A DNA stretch of 64,000 nt from Thinopyrum elongatum (Eukaryota > Streptophyta > Magnoliopsida > Poales > Poaceae): contig CM022303.1 of assembly GCA_011799875.1 (NCBI GenBank), positions 736,046,939 through 736,110,938 of the forward strand. The letters run 5' to 3'. How positions within the stretch are numbered: the stretch's first letter is position 1; every line of letters starts with the position of its first letter. This document shows positions 22,058 to 33,998 of this stretch, piece by piece. Made by a program: the position numbers and the translations under genes. The notes under the pieces are model-generated. The model did no database searches, was not told the DNA's origin, and saw nothing but the letters and a program-made list of their open reading frames with translations.

Positions 22058-22585
22058 CTCCAATGACCACATCACATCTGGGGGTTAATTTGTTAGTAAC
22101 TTATTGTCCAGTCTGCAGAATTCCAATCGCGCGTGACATCATGTGTTTTTACTTTTCATGCAAAAATCTTAGCTAGATCGACGTGATCGGTGCGTTACGA
22201 TGGTCAACTAGAAAGATTCCTATTGACAAATCTCAGGTAACCTCGTACACACAACCTAACTTATCCTGGCTTAGCTTACTACTACTACTGCTACTGCAAA
22301 GAAAAATACCCAATGTGTTGCTCCAGGAATTAGTTGATGGAAATTTGGGTTGATAACATGAGAACCAAAATTTAAAATACATTCACTTATTATATTGGAT
22401 TATATATAGTTATAACAATATTTATTGAATATAAGGAGAATAATTGAATGGAAAATATATTTTCATGCATGGTCGAATGTTGTGGTGGGTCTTTTTCCAT
22501 GCATGAATGCATGTTGAGATGAGCCTTATCCCGTTCATAACTATATGGCGAGATGACATGTTTGCAAGTTGAGATAAATAAGTTA

Positions 22586-22786
22586 CAACCTCCGTATGGG
22601 TTTTAGTCCTCATCGTATTTTGTGTCAAAGTTTGACCACATATTTGAGTAGCAAAATATTAATGCATGCCACAAAAATATAAATTTTGGTATTCATATTT
22701 GAATTTAGTTTTCAACAATATTACTTTTGCTACACATAATATATATTTTATTAGTTGAAACCATGGCCAAAGTTTGCCGGAGGTTG
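22586..22786. mobile_element. Stowaway-like MITE inside copy II intron
   Basis: Inverted ends CAACCTCCG and CGGAGGTTG flanked by TA on both sides. The interior resembles the MITE at 23205-23408 (CAAAGTTTGACCA-type sequence, AT-rich). It lies within the insertion that splits the copy II intron. Confidence 0.65.
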
Positions 22787-22880
22787 TATACAGGATTCAT
22801 GTCTGTGCACGCATGCTTATGGTTTTGGAATATGTGACACGTCCACAAGTGGGTTCGTCGGCCAGAAGTACTACTCCCTC

Positions 22881-23518
22881 CTTTTTGGTTTATTTGGCTC
22901 ATCTCGCAAATCACATCAACCAACCAAGGAGGACCTACTTAAATGCTAGGTAATATTAATGTTACATGCATGTCCCTCTCACTCCTTCATGCATTGGTTT
23001 GGTTTTACATTGGAAACAAAATTTTGATAGAATTTAATGTGGACATAGCTACATTTGCATGTCCCAAGACAATGAGCTTGACAAACTGGAAAATTCTGAT
23101 TTTTAAGATGGCCCTCTAAACCGAAAAGGAGGGAATATTTAGCTAGCTAGCTAGGTTAGTGAAATGCCAACATCTACGTCGGGTGATTAGATTATAGAAT
23201 AGTACTGCCTCCGTCCATATTTATTAATTCCTTTCATATTTTTGTCAAACTTTGATCATATGTTTAACTAGCAAAATATAAGTAATATATCATTGGATTT
23301 GTATTTGGAAGTAGTTTCCCATGGTATCATTTTTGCTACATATTAATATATGGTCAAAGTTTGACACAAAATACTATGGGGACTAATAAACCCAGACGGG
23401 TGTAGCAGTAGCCAGCTAATGCTTGCTCAATTGTTATAATGTTTTTCTCTTTCAAATTAATCGACAAATGGACTTATAACTAGAAGTCACAACAATATTC
23501 GTCCAGCAAAATGTATAA
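22881..23518. other. Spacer with one MITE
   Basis: AT-rich intergenic sequence right of tandem copy II. Apart from the MITE at 23205-23408 I see nothing supportable. Confidence 0.5.
23205..23408. mobile_element. Stowaway-like MITE
   Basis: TA-flanked element with degenerate ends CTGCCTCCGTCC and ACCCAGACGGGTGTAGCAG, about 204 bases, AT-rich, related in its interior to the MITE at 22586-22786. Confidence 0.6.
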
Positions 23519-23674
23519 GGTTGGTCGTAATGGGAGTATCATAGCTAGTATCATGCATGACAATTAGACAATTTTGTTGAGGTGTCATAGAATTAAATGA
23601 AGAAAGAGAGAGTTGAGTATCATATCATAATACCATATCATAATAAGTGTTATGCTACTATGTGTCATGCATGA

Positions 23675-23958
23675 GGCTAGTCATAGTCGGAGTAACACAG
23701 GTAGTAACATGCATCTTCATGCAATGCCAACTAGGCAAATTGGTGAGATGGCACACTATTAAATGAGGAAAGAAAGGAAGGTGGTAACATATTATGTTAC
23801 CATCACATAGCGCTTTTCAAGACACAATGAGTTTACACACTAATAAATGCGATCATCTATGACACTACCTCTAAGTTACTTTGCACTATGAAGGTAGTAA
23901 CATAGAATAATGTCATATGCATGCCACTAGTGTAAGCTACTCCCCACTATGATTAGCC
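23675..23958. mobile_element. Tourist-like MITE (inner)
   Basis: Inverted ends GGCTAGTCATAGT and ACTATGATTAGCC, 284 bases, with TGA target duplications at 23672-23674 and 23959-23961. No coding capacity. Confidence 0.82.
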
Positions 23959-24071
23959 TGACAATAAATAAGGTCATCTATGATACTAAAAAGATAGTAA
24001 CATGCATGTGTCATGCATGATGCTATGCATTACGGAGGTAGTATTTATACACTAGTATCATATGCATGATA

Positions 24072-24164
24072 CTCCCTCTGTCCCAAAATAAGTGACTCAA
24101 CTTTGTACTAAATTTGTATTAAAGTTAGTACAAAGTTGAGTCACTTATTTTGGGATGGAGGGAG
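24072..24164. mobile_element. Stowaway MITE
   Basis: 93-base near-perfect palindrome from CTCCCTCTGTCCCAAAATAA to TTATTTTGGGATGGAGGGAG, flanked by TA (24070-24071 and 24165-24166). Confidence 0.93.
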
Positions 24165-24224
24165 TACTAAGTTATGATACTACCTACTACGGGCAGCCTA
24201 AGCATTTGATGGGAAACCAAAGTC

Positions 24225-24720
24225 ATGTTTTTTTTCAGGTGGCTCTGGAAGTGTGGAGCAAAATCAAACATACGATCTTCTTTTGATTGGCCATGTATGA
24301 CAAGATCAATACCCTACTCTAAAAAAAATCTTTCCACATGGAATCCTCTGATTCTGTCCTTTGCAATGAAAATACTGAGGAAATTGTCCATCCTTTCCAA
24401 TGGGACTGCACTTTTGCTCAATCTTGTTGGGATTCTATTTCTCCAAAAAGACATAGGGGCACCTCCTTCTTTTTGAGGTGTCTCTCCTTCACCAGATTTT
24501 CCAAAAAAAATGTCACGGACATTATCATCATGGGCTGTTGGAACATTTGGATGCAGCAAAATGAAAAGATTTAAAAAAATGAGGTGCAGGTCTGATTTCT
24601 TGGAAGTATAGATTAAAGCAATATCTTCTACTCGTCAATAATAGGACCAAGGCAAAGAATATTGATTGCCTGGATGAGTGGACTGAATCATTGAGGTGAT
24701 TTGACCTAGTCTCTTCATAT
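24225..24720 (+). pseudogene. LINE fragment, RT zinc-binding region
   Basis: Plus-strand relic of the C-terminal zinc-binding region of a plant LINE ORF2. It starts with FRWLWKCGAKS, continues in another frame with NTEEIVHPFQWDCTFAQSCW, and later shows NIDCLDEWTES. Several frameshifts. Orientation is opposite to the LINE at 15545-17484, so it is a separate event. Confidence 0.65.
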
Positions 24721-25202
24721 TATTTATTCCTTATGTTATAAAAAACAAGAGTGGGATAATTGATATTTCTAGGTCTTGGTCAAACAAATATCATCGCTTA
24801 GGACACTGTTGAGGGCATGGAAGCAGTCTTGTATGACCGTGGCACTCTCTGCTCTAAATTGTAATATCTAGTCGTCACTTAGACTTCTTGGGTGTCTTGC
24901 AATTATGTATTGCTTCACCGATAAAATACTCGCGGTATATCATGTCACCATGTTGTATTATGTTCATTCTGATCATGTTAGAGCTTCAAGCTTTCATATT
25001 ATCTACTTGCTAGTTTATTGATATCATATCATGAGAGAACATAGTTCTAAACGTACGCTACTCATTTTGATCACTCTCATGAAATAGTTATATTTTGATT
25101 ATGGACTAAATTTCTATACATAAACAATGCAAATATGGTCATAAAAGTTCTCTTTGTGGCTTCACTTTCTCAACCAAATGTAAGAATGGTAAGCTTGGGC
25201 GA
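24721..25202. other. AT-rich spacer
   Basis: Possibly the untranslated tail of the LINE fragment followed by a little Gypsy internal sequence that ends TAAGCTTGGGCGA just before the LTR at 25203. No gene seen. Confidence 0.4.
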
Positions 25203-25490
25203 TGATACGTCTCAAACCTATCTACTTTTCTGATCACTTTTGCTATATTTTTGTCCTCTAAGTTCCATGATTTGAATAAAACAAACTGGATTGACGTTGT
25301 TTACAGCAAAGTTTTCATTGGTGTTGTTTTCTATGCAGAAAAGGTCCCCCGAAAAATCCTAAAAATATATTTTTGGAAGTTTCGCTGGAAAAGAGACACA
25401 GAGCCACGAAGACGTGCTAGGAGGTGGCCCACAGGGCCCACGCGGCCTGCCCTCGCTTCTCGCATAGGTCACGGGGTGTGGGTGCGTGTG
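25203..25490 (+). repeat. Truncated Gypsy LTR fragment
   Basis: Begins TGATACGTCTC after a polypurine-like AAGCTTGGGC, resembling the start of the Gypsy LTRs elsewhere in the window, and runs about 290 bases into GC-rich sequence (GGCCCACAGGGCCCACGCGG). The rest of the LTR is missing. Confidence 0.6.
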
Positions 25491-26365
25491 GGTATGACAA
25501 AATATCGTGTGCAAGTTCTTACCTCAAGCACGTACAATAATATACGAAATACATGCTTATATGAAATGTTGAATATGAGCTAGATTGTCATTATCCTATG
25601 TTACTGCTACTACATATTTAATTCTACCCAGGCAACCAATGGTGGCTCTAGGCCCCAGGCAGCGCTGGCCGCGGCCTAGGGCGAGGCCCAATCCTTTTGT
25701 TAACTTTAGCAAGCACTATAGCTACAGTGCTTGAAGGCTGTCTGGGACCTGGCCCAATCCTGGCACCGCTACTACATTCAACATCTCATTATCCATCCTC
25801 ATACACACACTTAAGATAAGTGTTTCTCTCTTTAAGATACTTTGTTCTTGGCAACTGTGGGGTATTGCTACTTTTGTTACTGTACTGCAATCAAACAACC
25901 AACACTTCATCACATTTGCTACTAATAAATTCTCTCGGGCAGGTACTTTGTTTCCAGGTGTGGTTGAATTGACAATGCAACCACTAAAACTTATAAGTAT
26001 TATTTGACTCCCATTGTGTGAAATCAATAAACTTGGCCTGTCATACTTCACATCAAAGATTATTGGTATCCTCTACACTTATGGGTTATCACGACACCAC
26101 CGGCGGTTGGGTGGGCGCCATCGGCAAGGGGACCATGATGATGGACTTGAGGTGTGGCGCCAACGGAGCACGGGAGGAGGTAGATGTCGAGGGGTCTGTT
26201 GGAGTCAGAGAGCCTCACCCAGTCAGAGCTCGTGGACGCTATGGGGAGCACGGAGAGCTGGCGGGAGGAGGTTGGGCGATGGGGCGGCTGGCGAAGAGGT
26301 GGTCGCCGCCGCCGGAGTGGCAGGTAGCGTGGGAGGGGATGATGATATTGCCATGGATTGACTAA
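25491..26365. other. Unresolved spacer with a GC-rich block
   Basis: 25491-26060 holds no recognisable feature. 26075-26350 is GC-rich (GGCGGTTGGGTGGGCGCCAT) and open in several frames of both strands. The frames look composition-driven and I recognise no domain. It may be an exon relic. Confidence 0.35.
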
Positions 26366-26832
26366 AAAGAGTAAGAATCATTGGACGAAGTAAGAATAAT
26401 GCACTATACTCAGTAAGTCGTGTAAGCACACGCATGTAATCACAGTCCTCCCTAACAAAATCAAAGCGCTTATACATGTATATAAGCTCTTGCTGATCAA
26501 TCGACACTAATTAATCACTGTGCATATGTTTTCCAAGGTTGGATCGATTGCACGGTCAACATGACGGCGATCTTCCATTTAGTCCTGCGTTATTCGTCGG
26601 TTGCTCTCCTCGTCCTGTCAGGTTGCCTTGTCACCACGACCCCGAACAGTAGAATTGTCCATGCATCATGCATGGCCAGGCTTTCAGGCTTCCAGTCAGC
26701 GACAGTAATGCAACTAAATTAGTCTACCCTGTTCTGACGGCACTGCATTCATTCGTCAGCGGTGGGTGGTTAGCTAACGGCGGTCTCCTGACGAGCACGA
26801 CGAGACGACCGTAGGATAGAGCAGCAGCTTAA
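26366..26832 (-). other. 3' flank of the intact bHLH gene (copy III of the repeat)
   Basis: Shares long stretches with 18670-19088 and 21520-21935, for example CCTCCCTAACAAAATCAAAG and AGTAGAATTGTCCATGCATC. It contains the transcript 3' end and flank. The three-way similarity defines the tandem unit. Confidence 0.75.
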
Positions 26833-29082
26833 TCATTCAGCGTGCCGAAACTGGCCGGCGGCGTCGCCACGGCGGTCGGCGCCCGTGCGGGCCGCGACGG
26901 CCTTCGCCACGGCTTCCCTGACCGCCTCCTCCTCCCACTTGGCGCCGGACGCTGACTGCAACGACCACATCAAGATATCAGTTTAAATTTTCCCGTCTAT
27001 GCAGAATTTAAAAAGAGTGTGATGCCATATGCGTTACTTTTCATCATGTAGTAAAAATCTATACGTAGTAGCTGGGTGCGCTACGTTGGTCATTGGTCAA
27101 CCAAGAGATTCCATATGACAAATCTGAGGCAACCTGGTACACACACACTACTACCTACCTAAGGTTAGCCTAGCTTGCCTACTGTTCACGTGTGCACGCA
27201 CGCTTAGGGTTTCGGCCGGAGTGTATGTGACACGTCCATTGGCCAACTTGTTGAAACGAAGCCAACACGTGATCAAATTACCGAACTGTACTTGCTAGTA
27301 GAATTTTACATCATGCTCGGTTCAGTTGATTGTATACAATTTTATTTTATTTCGAAAAAGGGAGGTTCGCATCAAAATATCTAAGCATACTGTAAAGAAA
27401 AGAATAAGAATAAGAAAAGTGTATTACTTTGAGCTGCATCGTCAGGAATGCTCCGGTGAGGCCGTTGCCGGCGTCGCCGTCGCTGGTGGTCATCGCCACC
27501 AGGCTGACGTCGTCTTCCCCCATCTGATCATTGAGGCACTGCAGCGTCCTGAGCACCACGTCCATCGTGTTGCCATGCGCTGGCCTCGCAGCTATCTTCA
27601 CCGTGCAAACCTCACTCGTTGTCGTCCCATCTTCCCGATCCGCCGCCACTCTGGTTATTTGGATTTCGACCTTCTCGGCTTCGTCTTCTTCGGCCCCGGC
27701 GGCGCGGGCACACTGGGCCAGCTGCGCCTGGAGCGCCTTGTTCTTCTCCTCGAGGTCGCAGACCTTGGACTTGAGGGAGTTCACGTACTCCCTCGCGGTG
27801 ATCAGTATCGACGTCTTGTCTTTCTGTAAAGCGAGACAAATGATCATCAGCTTAGTCAAAGAACGTGTTACTGCTCTCGGAGAAGAATGCGTGCATTCAA
27901 ATTATTTGTACCTTGGAGCCGGGAGGAAGGACAGTTTTGAGAGCTTGGAAGCTGTCGTTGAGCTTCTCCCGGCGCTTGCGCTCGGAGATCATGTGCTGCA
28001 GCTGGTCCACCGACGACAGCTCGGCCTCCGCCGACGCTTGCTGGAAGTGGTGCTGCTGATGGCTGTACCTCATCGCCGTTTGCATCTTGACCAGGACGGA
28101 CATGGACTTCTTGAACATCTTCTGCCCGCATGCCGGCTTCGGCCTCCGCCTCGCTCCGAGGTGCCACGCGTAGCGGCTGAACGCGCTTGCCGGCACCACG
28201 CCAGGCTCCATTGCGGCCGTGTCGTGGAAGTTCAGGACGTACTGGTGGTAGTCATCGTCACATGGGAGTACCAGCTGCGGTATATGCGAGGAGACCTCGG
28301 GGAACTGCAGGCCGGCGGCGGGCGTCGCGAGGGCGTGCGCCGAGGAGTTCTCCGGGCTGCAAGAGAGCGAGGCGGAATGGAACGAGGAGGAGGTGGAGGA
28401 CGAGGAGGGGAAGCTGCAGCCACCGGCGTGGTGCGAGGGGAGGAAATCGAATTCGTCTAGGACGGACTGCTGCATGCCCACGGCGGCCCGGTCGCCGGCA
28501 GGGCCGATGTGCGCAGCTGGCTCGTCCTCCATGTTCATCTGCATGCTGATCTGCACGTGCGATATTATCATCAGAAACAGTTGAAGTGTGCACAATCGCA
28601 CGTATGCATATCAATCAACCAATGGATGCTTGCCTGGTTGAGGTGGTGCTGAATCTGCGTGGGCTCCTCTTCCTCCTTCCTGCTCTGCAGCCCTTCAGGG
28701 ACGACGCAGCTGCATACGAAGAGATATCCATCAGACAGATATCCCAGTGGCTAGTAATTGTCTATGCACCTAAGTAAACTACTAGAACCGAAGCTAGACA
28801 TGGATTATTCCAACAAATTTGCACCAGTGATGCTAATTGATCAAAGGATCGCCGTGAGATCCGTCAACTTTTCTTCGAAAAGGAGAATAATCTCCGGCGT
28901 GACACAACCATCAAAGAGATCCATCAACTGGTAGATGGATATCTGTGCGTGATGAACCGAAACCGATCGAGGTAGGAGGCATAATGCACACACCTGGCGG
29001 CGTAACCGCACATGAAGCCGCTGTTACTGCCGGAGGCGACGCTGTTGGCGCCATAGCCATGGATCCAGCGGCTGCTATCCAT
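26833..29082 (-). CDS. bHLH transcription factor (bHLH041-like), five exons
   Basis: Exons on the minus strand: 28994-29082, 28634-28709, 27912-28550, 27428-27823 and 26833-26955; all junctions keep frame, giving 440 residues. Intron 2 has a GC donor (CCAG/GCAAGC); the others are GT-AG. The DNA-binding domain spans about residues 237-290: basic region HMISERKRREKLNDSF with H241, E245 and R249, the E-box/G-box-contacting set. Helix-loop-helix continues across the exon 3/4 junction (VLPPGSK then KDKTSILITAREYVNSL) and is followed by a Leu-rich coiled coil. Residues about 318-400 resemble the ACT-like dimerisation domain of plant bHLHs. Start chosen at MDSSRWIHGY, just before the exon 1 donor; an in-frame ATG at 29190 is possible. 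Nuclear DNA-binding role is family knowledge; the bHLH041 label is from memory of the family and tentative. Related genes may have a longer N-terminus. Confidence 0.85.
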
Positions 29083-29187
29083 TTCGGGCGCGGCCAGGTG
29101 ATGCTCGATCACTTCGATATATAGGCGCCGTAGATTTCGGTCGAGTCTCAGTTCATCAATGGAAATGAGACCGTGCGTGTATATGTG

Positions 29188-29193
29188 CACGTG
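29188..29193. promoter_or_regulatory. CACGTG motif in the leader of the bHLH gene
   Basis: G-box within GTGCACGTGTAG, about 105 bases upstream of the chosen ATG and downstream of the TATA box. It is the site type bound by bHLH factors with H-E-R basic regions. Confidence 0.45.
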
Positions 29194-29264
29194 TAGATAT
29201 ATAGCTTAGAGGCAAGCCGTACACGAGGAAGCTATTGTGTGGGGTTGTGCAGGGACGCGGGCGT

Positions 29265-29276
29265 GCATATATATAG
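29265..29276 (-). promoter_or_regulatory. TATA box of the bHLH gene
   Basis: Minus-strand CTATATATATGC about 185 bases upstream of the ATG at 29082. The predicted transcript start is near 29235. Confidence 0.6.
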
Positions 29277-29332
29277 CCGGAGCAATGGCGCGATCATGAC
29301 AGGCGGCTTGGAGGGTGAAGATGATAGGGGGG

Positions 29333-29338
29333 CACGTG
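29333..29338. promoter_or_regulatory. CACGTG motif upstream of the TATA box
   Basis: G-box in GGGGGCACGTGCG, about 60 bases upstream of the TATA box on the gene's strand. Confidence 0.45.
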
Positions 29339-29339
29339 C

Positions 29340-31008
29340 GACGGCAGCCGAAGCTAGCTGTAGGTTTTTTTTTTTTTGTTCTTCTTTAGAATCAGCTATG
29401 GCTAGTTGATGATGTCGACGTACTATAATATATATATCTAAAACAGAGAGAGACCTTACTGATGGAGGACTTTGGGAAGTCGACGGTCCATTCCGTTGGC
29501 CGGAAATATGGCACCTTTCGATCCATCGACGAACCAGGCGTGGGACCAGACGGGCTTAATAAAGATGATATTATGTGCATGGAACTTAAACCTTTTGAAC
29601 GCCTTTTGGACCGGTATATACACAGCACATGGGGTAGCTTCTTAGTTACTTCAGCATGGTTGTGTATGGTCTTCGGAAGAAAAGAGGGGAAACATGATTG
29701 TATGCATGTGAGTCACTTATGGTCAACAAGAAAAAACTTATTAGTTACTTCATTTTGAGTTGACTTCTTAATTACTTCTGCACGATTGTATATTGCGTGA
29801 ATATCAAATCTTGCAGTTCATCTTTTTTCGAGTTATTTCAGGTCATGATCGAGTAATTGATTCATGTTAGGAAAATCCTTAACTACTACTCTCTCCGTTC
29901 AAAAATACTTGTCGGGGTTTTACCTCAAATCCAAAATAGTTGTCGTGGTTTTATTTTGAAACAGAAGGAGCACTACCAAGAGCTTACGGCTGACAAAAGA
30001 AAAAACAACCAACATTCACTAAAAGCATCCCCAAACAAACTCTAATCTTCTTCACGGATTTGGCGACTACAATCAAACCTGCCCTTGCATGTATCGTGGT
30101 CCAGTGACCTGGATGATACTCAATGTATGTTAGCGTGTCGGCTCGTGGTACAAACAGAGTGGTGTCTTTTGAAGAATGTGTTTTCCTCGGTATACGTACA
30201 AAATGACAGAGACCAACTCCAATCAATTCATCGATAGTCAACAATTACGATGGTTAATTACGTAATGTTTGACCCGCATGGGTCTACATGGCAGCAAGCA
30301 TAGCATGATTTGCATTGGTAAATTGGAATGCTCTCTACTGTGTTCAAAAAGAATTTGGAATGCTCTCGTTCACGACTTGGATTAGATAGAGTACTACAAA
30401 CCTACTGACTAGAGCAATTAAAACTAAATCCAAAAGCGCTAATGAAAAATAATTATACATAACAATATTAAGCTGACACGATATATCAAAGTCACTTAAC
30501 CTCTTAGGAAACAATGAAGTAAATACACATATCGAATATAATTACAATTAGCTACACTCTTGATTTCTTCAGTAGACACATACCCAAGAGACTAATTAAG
30601 GACAGTTATAGTGACACGGAAGGAGTATATAAACGTGGAGTACTTGCTTGTCCCATCCTCATCAGCCCACGTTTAAATAGGCCCCTCATACTCTGGCTGG
30701 TCTACCGAGGACCTGTTCCTTTGAGCGGTGGCTGCCAAAATGCATCTAAGAATAGCCATATACTACTACATTGTGAAGGCTGACGTCAAGAAATATTCGT
30801 AAGCGAAGCACCAAGACTTAAGCTTATAGCCAGTTCATAAGCAATAAAGAAATATTTCACTATCTTGTATCTCCTCTTGAAATGGATGTACTCACGTAAG
30901 ATATGTGAGTGCTAGCTTATAGCAAATCTATATCTTATATCTTACGGATGCTCTAGAAGCCTTTGGACATACTAGGGATGTAGGCGGATCCGTCCGCACA
31001 GAAAATAA
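29340..31008. other. Upstream intergenic region of the bHLH gene
   Basis: AT-rich sequence without a supportable gene. A degraded Stowaway-like element lies at 29888-29972 (CTCTCTCCGTTCAAAAATAC to GAAACAGAAGGAG). The remaining short ORFs look random. Confidence 0.5.
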
Positions 31009-31270
31009 GGGCATGTACAGTGATTGATAAGACAATCTTATCTTAAGCCTTGTATGTGATTTAGATATGACAATAAAAGCATGACTACAATGGGCTATCT
31101 CTTAGCCTTATCTTCAATAACTAGCTATTCCTAAAAACGTGGTGACACATATTGTGCTAAGAGATCATCTCTTAAATAAGAGAAGATAAGCCTTTTATTA
31201 TGATTTTCTCTCCTCCACGTCAATATTTATCCTACATGGCACTCCTAAGATAACACCATTGTACATGCCC
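31009..31270. mobile_element. Tourist-like MITE
   Basis: 262 bases with inverted ends GGGCATGTACAGTG and CATTGTACATGCCC, flanked by TAA at 31006-31008 and 31271-31273. Confidence 0.88.
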
Positions 31271-31273
31271 TAA

Positions 31274-32310
31274 TAAGTTAATCACTGCTGCTTTAATTAT
31301 TGTGCTAACACAGAACCTATCAATGGGAACAGATGCTACTCTGGACTGATTGAGACGATGGTGTAGCGGGGCGGCACAATAGGAGCTGGTTTTACAGGTC
31401 CCAGCCGTTTGAAGCGGGGCAGCAGTTGAGACCATCTCTGGCAGATCCACTTAAATTCAGTACTGCAATATTGTTTTAGAGTTTCCCGAAAACGATTTCG
31501 AGGGAACATGAAGACTCCGGCAAAACAGACCCCGTAAATCTCGTATTGCAAATTTAAAATCATCTTCGCGCTAGAAAATAGTTATCACAACCATAGTGCA
31601 TACATAGGAAATACAAACTTCGCGGTACAAATTAAACCTAAGTCGATAGTCTCACTCGTCGACACCGAGGTAGAGCTTGGCGACGGATTTGCGAAGCACG
31701 TGGGTGAGGGCATGCTCCTCCTTGGCGGCAGCGAGAGGTCGGCGGCGCCTTCTTCTACGGCCGCCTCCGCACGCTACATGGCGACGAGCTCCGCATTGGC
31801 CTCCCGGCACCTCTGGAAGTGTGGAAAGAGGTTGACATCGAGCTCGTAGAAGCCGGCCCAAGGGCTTCACCCGCCGCTGGAGGGGAATCGGCCGCGGTCG
31901 TGCGTTCGCTTCAATCACTATGGCTCGACGGCGGGCCGGCTGGAGCTGTCGGCCCCTGTGTCGTGCCATGTGGGCTTGCACGGCGGCGATCCGCCACGGC
32001 CGCCATGCCCACGAGCACCACCGGCCATTGAGGAGAAAAAAACAGAGGGGCAGCAGCGGATTTGTCGCCGGAGTTCTGGAGGTCTAGCAGCAGGACGACA
32101 GATTGCGGCGGAGGGATAGGGTTTGCTAACCCTAAAACCCGGCCGGCCCCATACATAGAGCGCCGGAGGCGTGGATATGCGGGCCGTTTATAAACAAATT
32201 ACGGGTCGTTCTTCGTTTAGCGGATTTGTTTGGGTAAAAAAAAAAGAGATCCTACAAACTGCCTGAATTTTAGGGGACGACCAGCTTTTGCTGGACCTGC
32301 CAGAGATGCT
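31274..32310 (-). other. GC-rich decayed element or gene relic
   Basis: 31640-32160 is GC-rich with minus-strand frames of low complexity, one ending EEHALTHVLRKSVAKLYLGV at about 31652. The right edge (CTGCCAGAGATGCTCTAAC, about 32300) and a similar TCTCTGGCAG word at about 31436 hint at transposon ends. I cannot name a domain. Confidence 0.35.
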
Positions 32311-33190
32311 CTAACAAATAAAAAAATCCTGCAATAAGAAAACGGTGATGTGTGGAATTGTAATCTATTCAACACAGTACTGTGCGTCAGTAAACGTCCC
32401 CGTTAGCCCGTGGGTTCAAACAGTGGATTTCATTGATTTCGGGTAGCAGGAGCAGGGAGCAGGGTTTCTGTCCAGCCATGGGAACGTTCCCCGGAGGATC
32501 GAAAACAACTCCGATCCCAGTTCGCAATCATGGCTTCCAGAGCCGCCGACGTCTATGGCCCTTCCGTTTTCTTCAAAACAGGTAGACGACGAAAAAAGAT
32601 GGCGAAACGAACGGTGCACTACGGGCGGAATTCCACAGGTCGCAGTCACAGCTCCGTCGTCCCGTCGAACTTTCCTGCTGCCCGTCTCGCCCTGCCGTAC
32701 CGAGAAGCGAGAAAAGTACTGTATTAGTGCTGTTCAGTCCACGACCGATCTCTGATGAACTATAGCCACCCCAGGGTAGTCCCTCCGCTCCACACGACTC
32801 CGCCCCCGAAGCAGCCGGAGCTGCAGTTAAAAACAGCGGAGCGAGGAAATAGGTACTCCGTGGATGCTGAGATTTCCGGAGCTGATGGGTTGCCGAACAG
32901 CTCTAGATAGGTCCCTATCTCGCTGGCGCACATGCTGAGGAGCCACTTCGTGGCAAAGTCACGGCGTCGCTCGTCTGCGCGGATGCGCTCACACGTGTTG
33001 TTCGTGCTGCATCTTACTGCTACGAGTAGCACAGCACGTAACACACGCAGGAACACAAGACAAGATCACTGTATGCAGCACGCTGCTAGTTAAAATGCAG
33101 CGACAGAGGCTATCTTGTGTTCAGAAGAAGATGATGAGTCGGTCCACCCCTGGGAACCAACAGCAATCGGTGCGTGATCCACCGCAAAAG
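32311..33190. other. Unresolved, moderately GC-rich sequence
   Basis: Several open frames on both strands (for example minus 32760-33056, 98 codons) without recognisable motifs. This could be low-copy intergenic DNA or an old gene fragment. No feature supported. Confidence 0.3.
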
Positions 33191-33998
33191 GATTAGAGAC
33201 AGAGTTGTCCAAAATCCACACTAATGGCCGGTCAGAATGGCCCTAAAAAGGCATTTTAGGCGACAATTGACATTGAATTACTTGTCGTATGAATCGTATG
33301 CAAAATCATCGTACGCGAGGCAGTTTCGACAAAGATTTGTGCAATGACTTCCACACATAACATACATACATTACAAGTTAAAAACAAATGTACTTTTGCA
33401 CTGCTTGTCGTCACTATTATAGAAACTCATGAATGAACTATATGATTCAACATCTTCTTTGTCGCTTCCAAAGTGTCAACATACTTACCCTTTGTTATAG
33501 AACTCGTCACAGTAACCTGTTTTGAACAAATCCAACTTACTGTGCCACCAGATCGTGTATTACACAAAATCCTTAAATTTAAATCGAAAATCGCTTAGAA
33601 CATTGATGAAGACTGTATCGATGTATTACTTTACAACGAGCACTTCATAATCTCTGCTTTCGAGAAAACATCTCATCAGTGCTACTTTAGTACTCAACGG
33701 CATTTTTCACTGCTGTCCATTTGATCAATACTTTAATCACTCTGGTATCTTACTCGCAACAACTTGCGAGAACTGGACATATCTGATTGTTTTACATACC
33801 ATGTAATACATGATTAATCCAAACACAAAAGTGTGTGGATTCTCCATCATGTATTTTGCTCATCAATGTTTTAGGACATCGAGTTTTGCTAAAACTCTTT
33901 CCATGTGACTTCGGCAAGAATCACTCCTTAGCGTTCTCATGCTAAAACCTTTTAGCACCTTGTTAATATGTATTTTGGCTTACCCCTATTAGGTAATA

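Larger units (their letters stand above)
19246..22880 (-). other. Decayed tandem copy II of the bHLH locus
   Basis: Starts with the same 3' flank as copy I (19248 onward), is split by the CACTA element, and resumes at 21410. It contains the gene-proximal flank (about 21500-21930), an exon 5 relic, and intron 4 homology at 22058-22290 and 22795-22870 that matches 26956-27260 of the intact gene. The intron part holds a MITE-containing insertion. Homology stops before exon 4. Confidence 0.75.
23519..24198. mobile_element. Tourist-like MITE (outer), hosting two other MITEs
   Basis: Ends GGTTGGTCGTAATGGGAGTA and CTACCTACTACGGGCAGCC form degenerate inverted repeats. TAA target duplications lie at 23516-23518 and 24199-24201. 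It is interrupted by a second Tourist-like MITE and a Stowaway MITE. Confidence 0.75.

Noticed and set aside
26060..26365. A real gene in the GC-rich block
   Set aside because: Open frames on both strands with no recognisable domain or splice structure; reported only as unresolved.
27326..28549. Long plus-strand ORFs (up to 309 codons) opposite the bHLH gene
   Set aside because: Antisense shadows of GC-rich exons; the minus strand has domains, splice sites and phase consistency.
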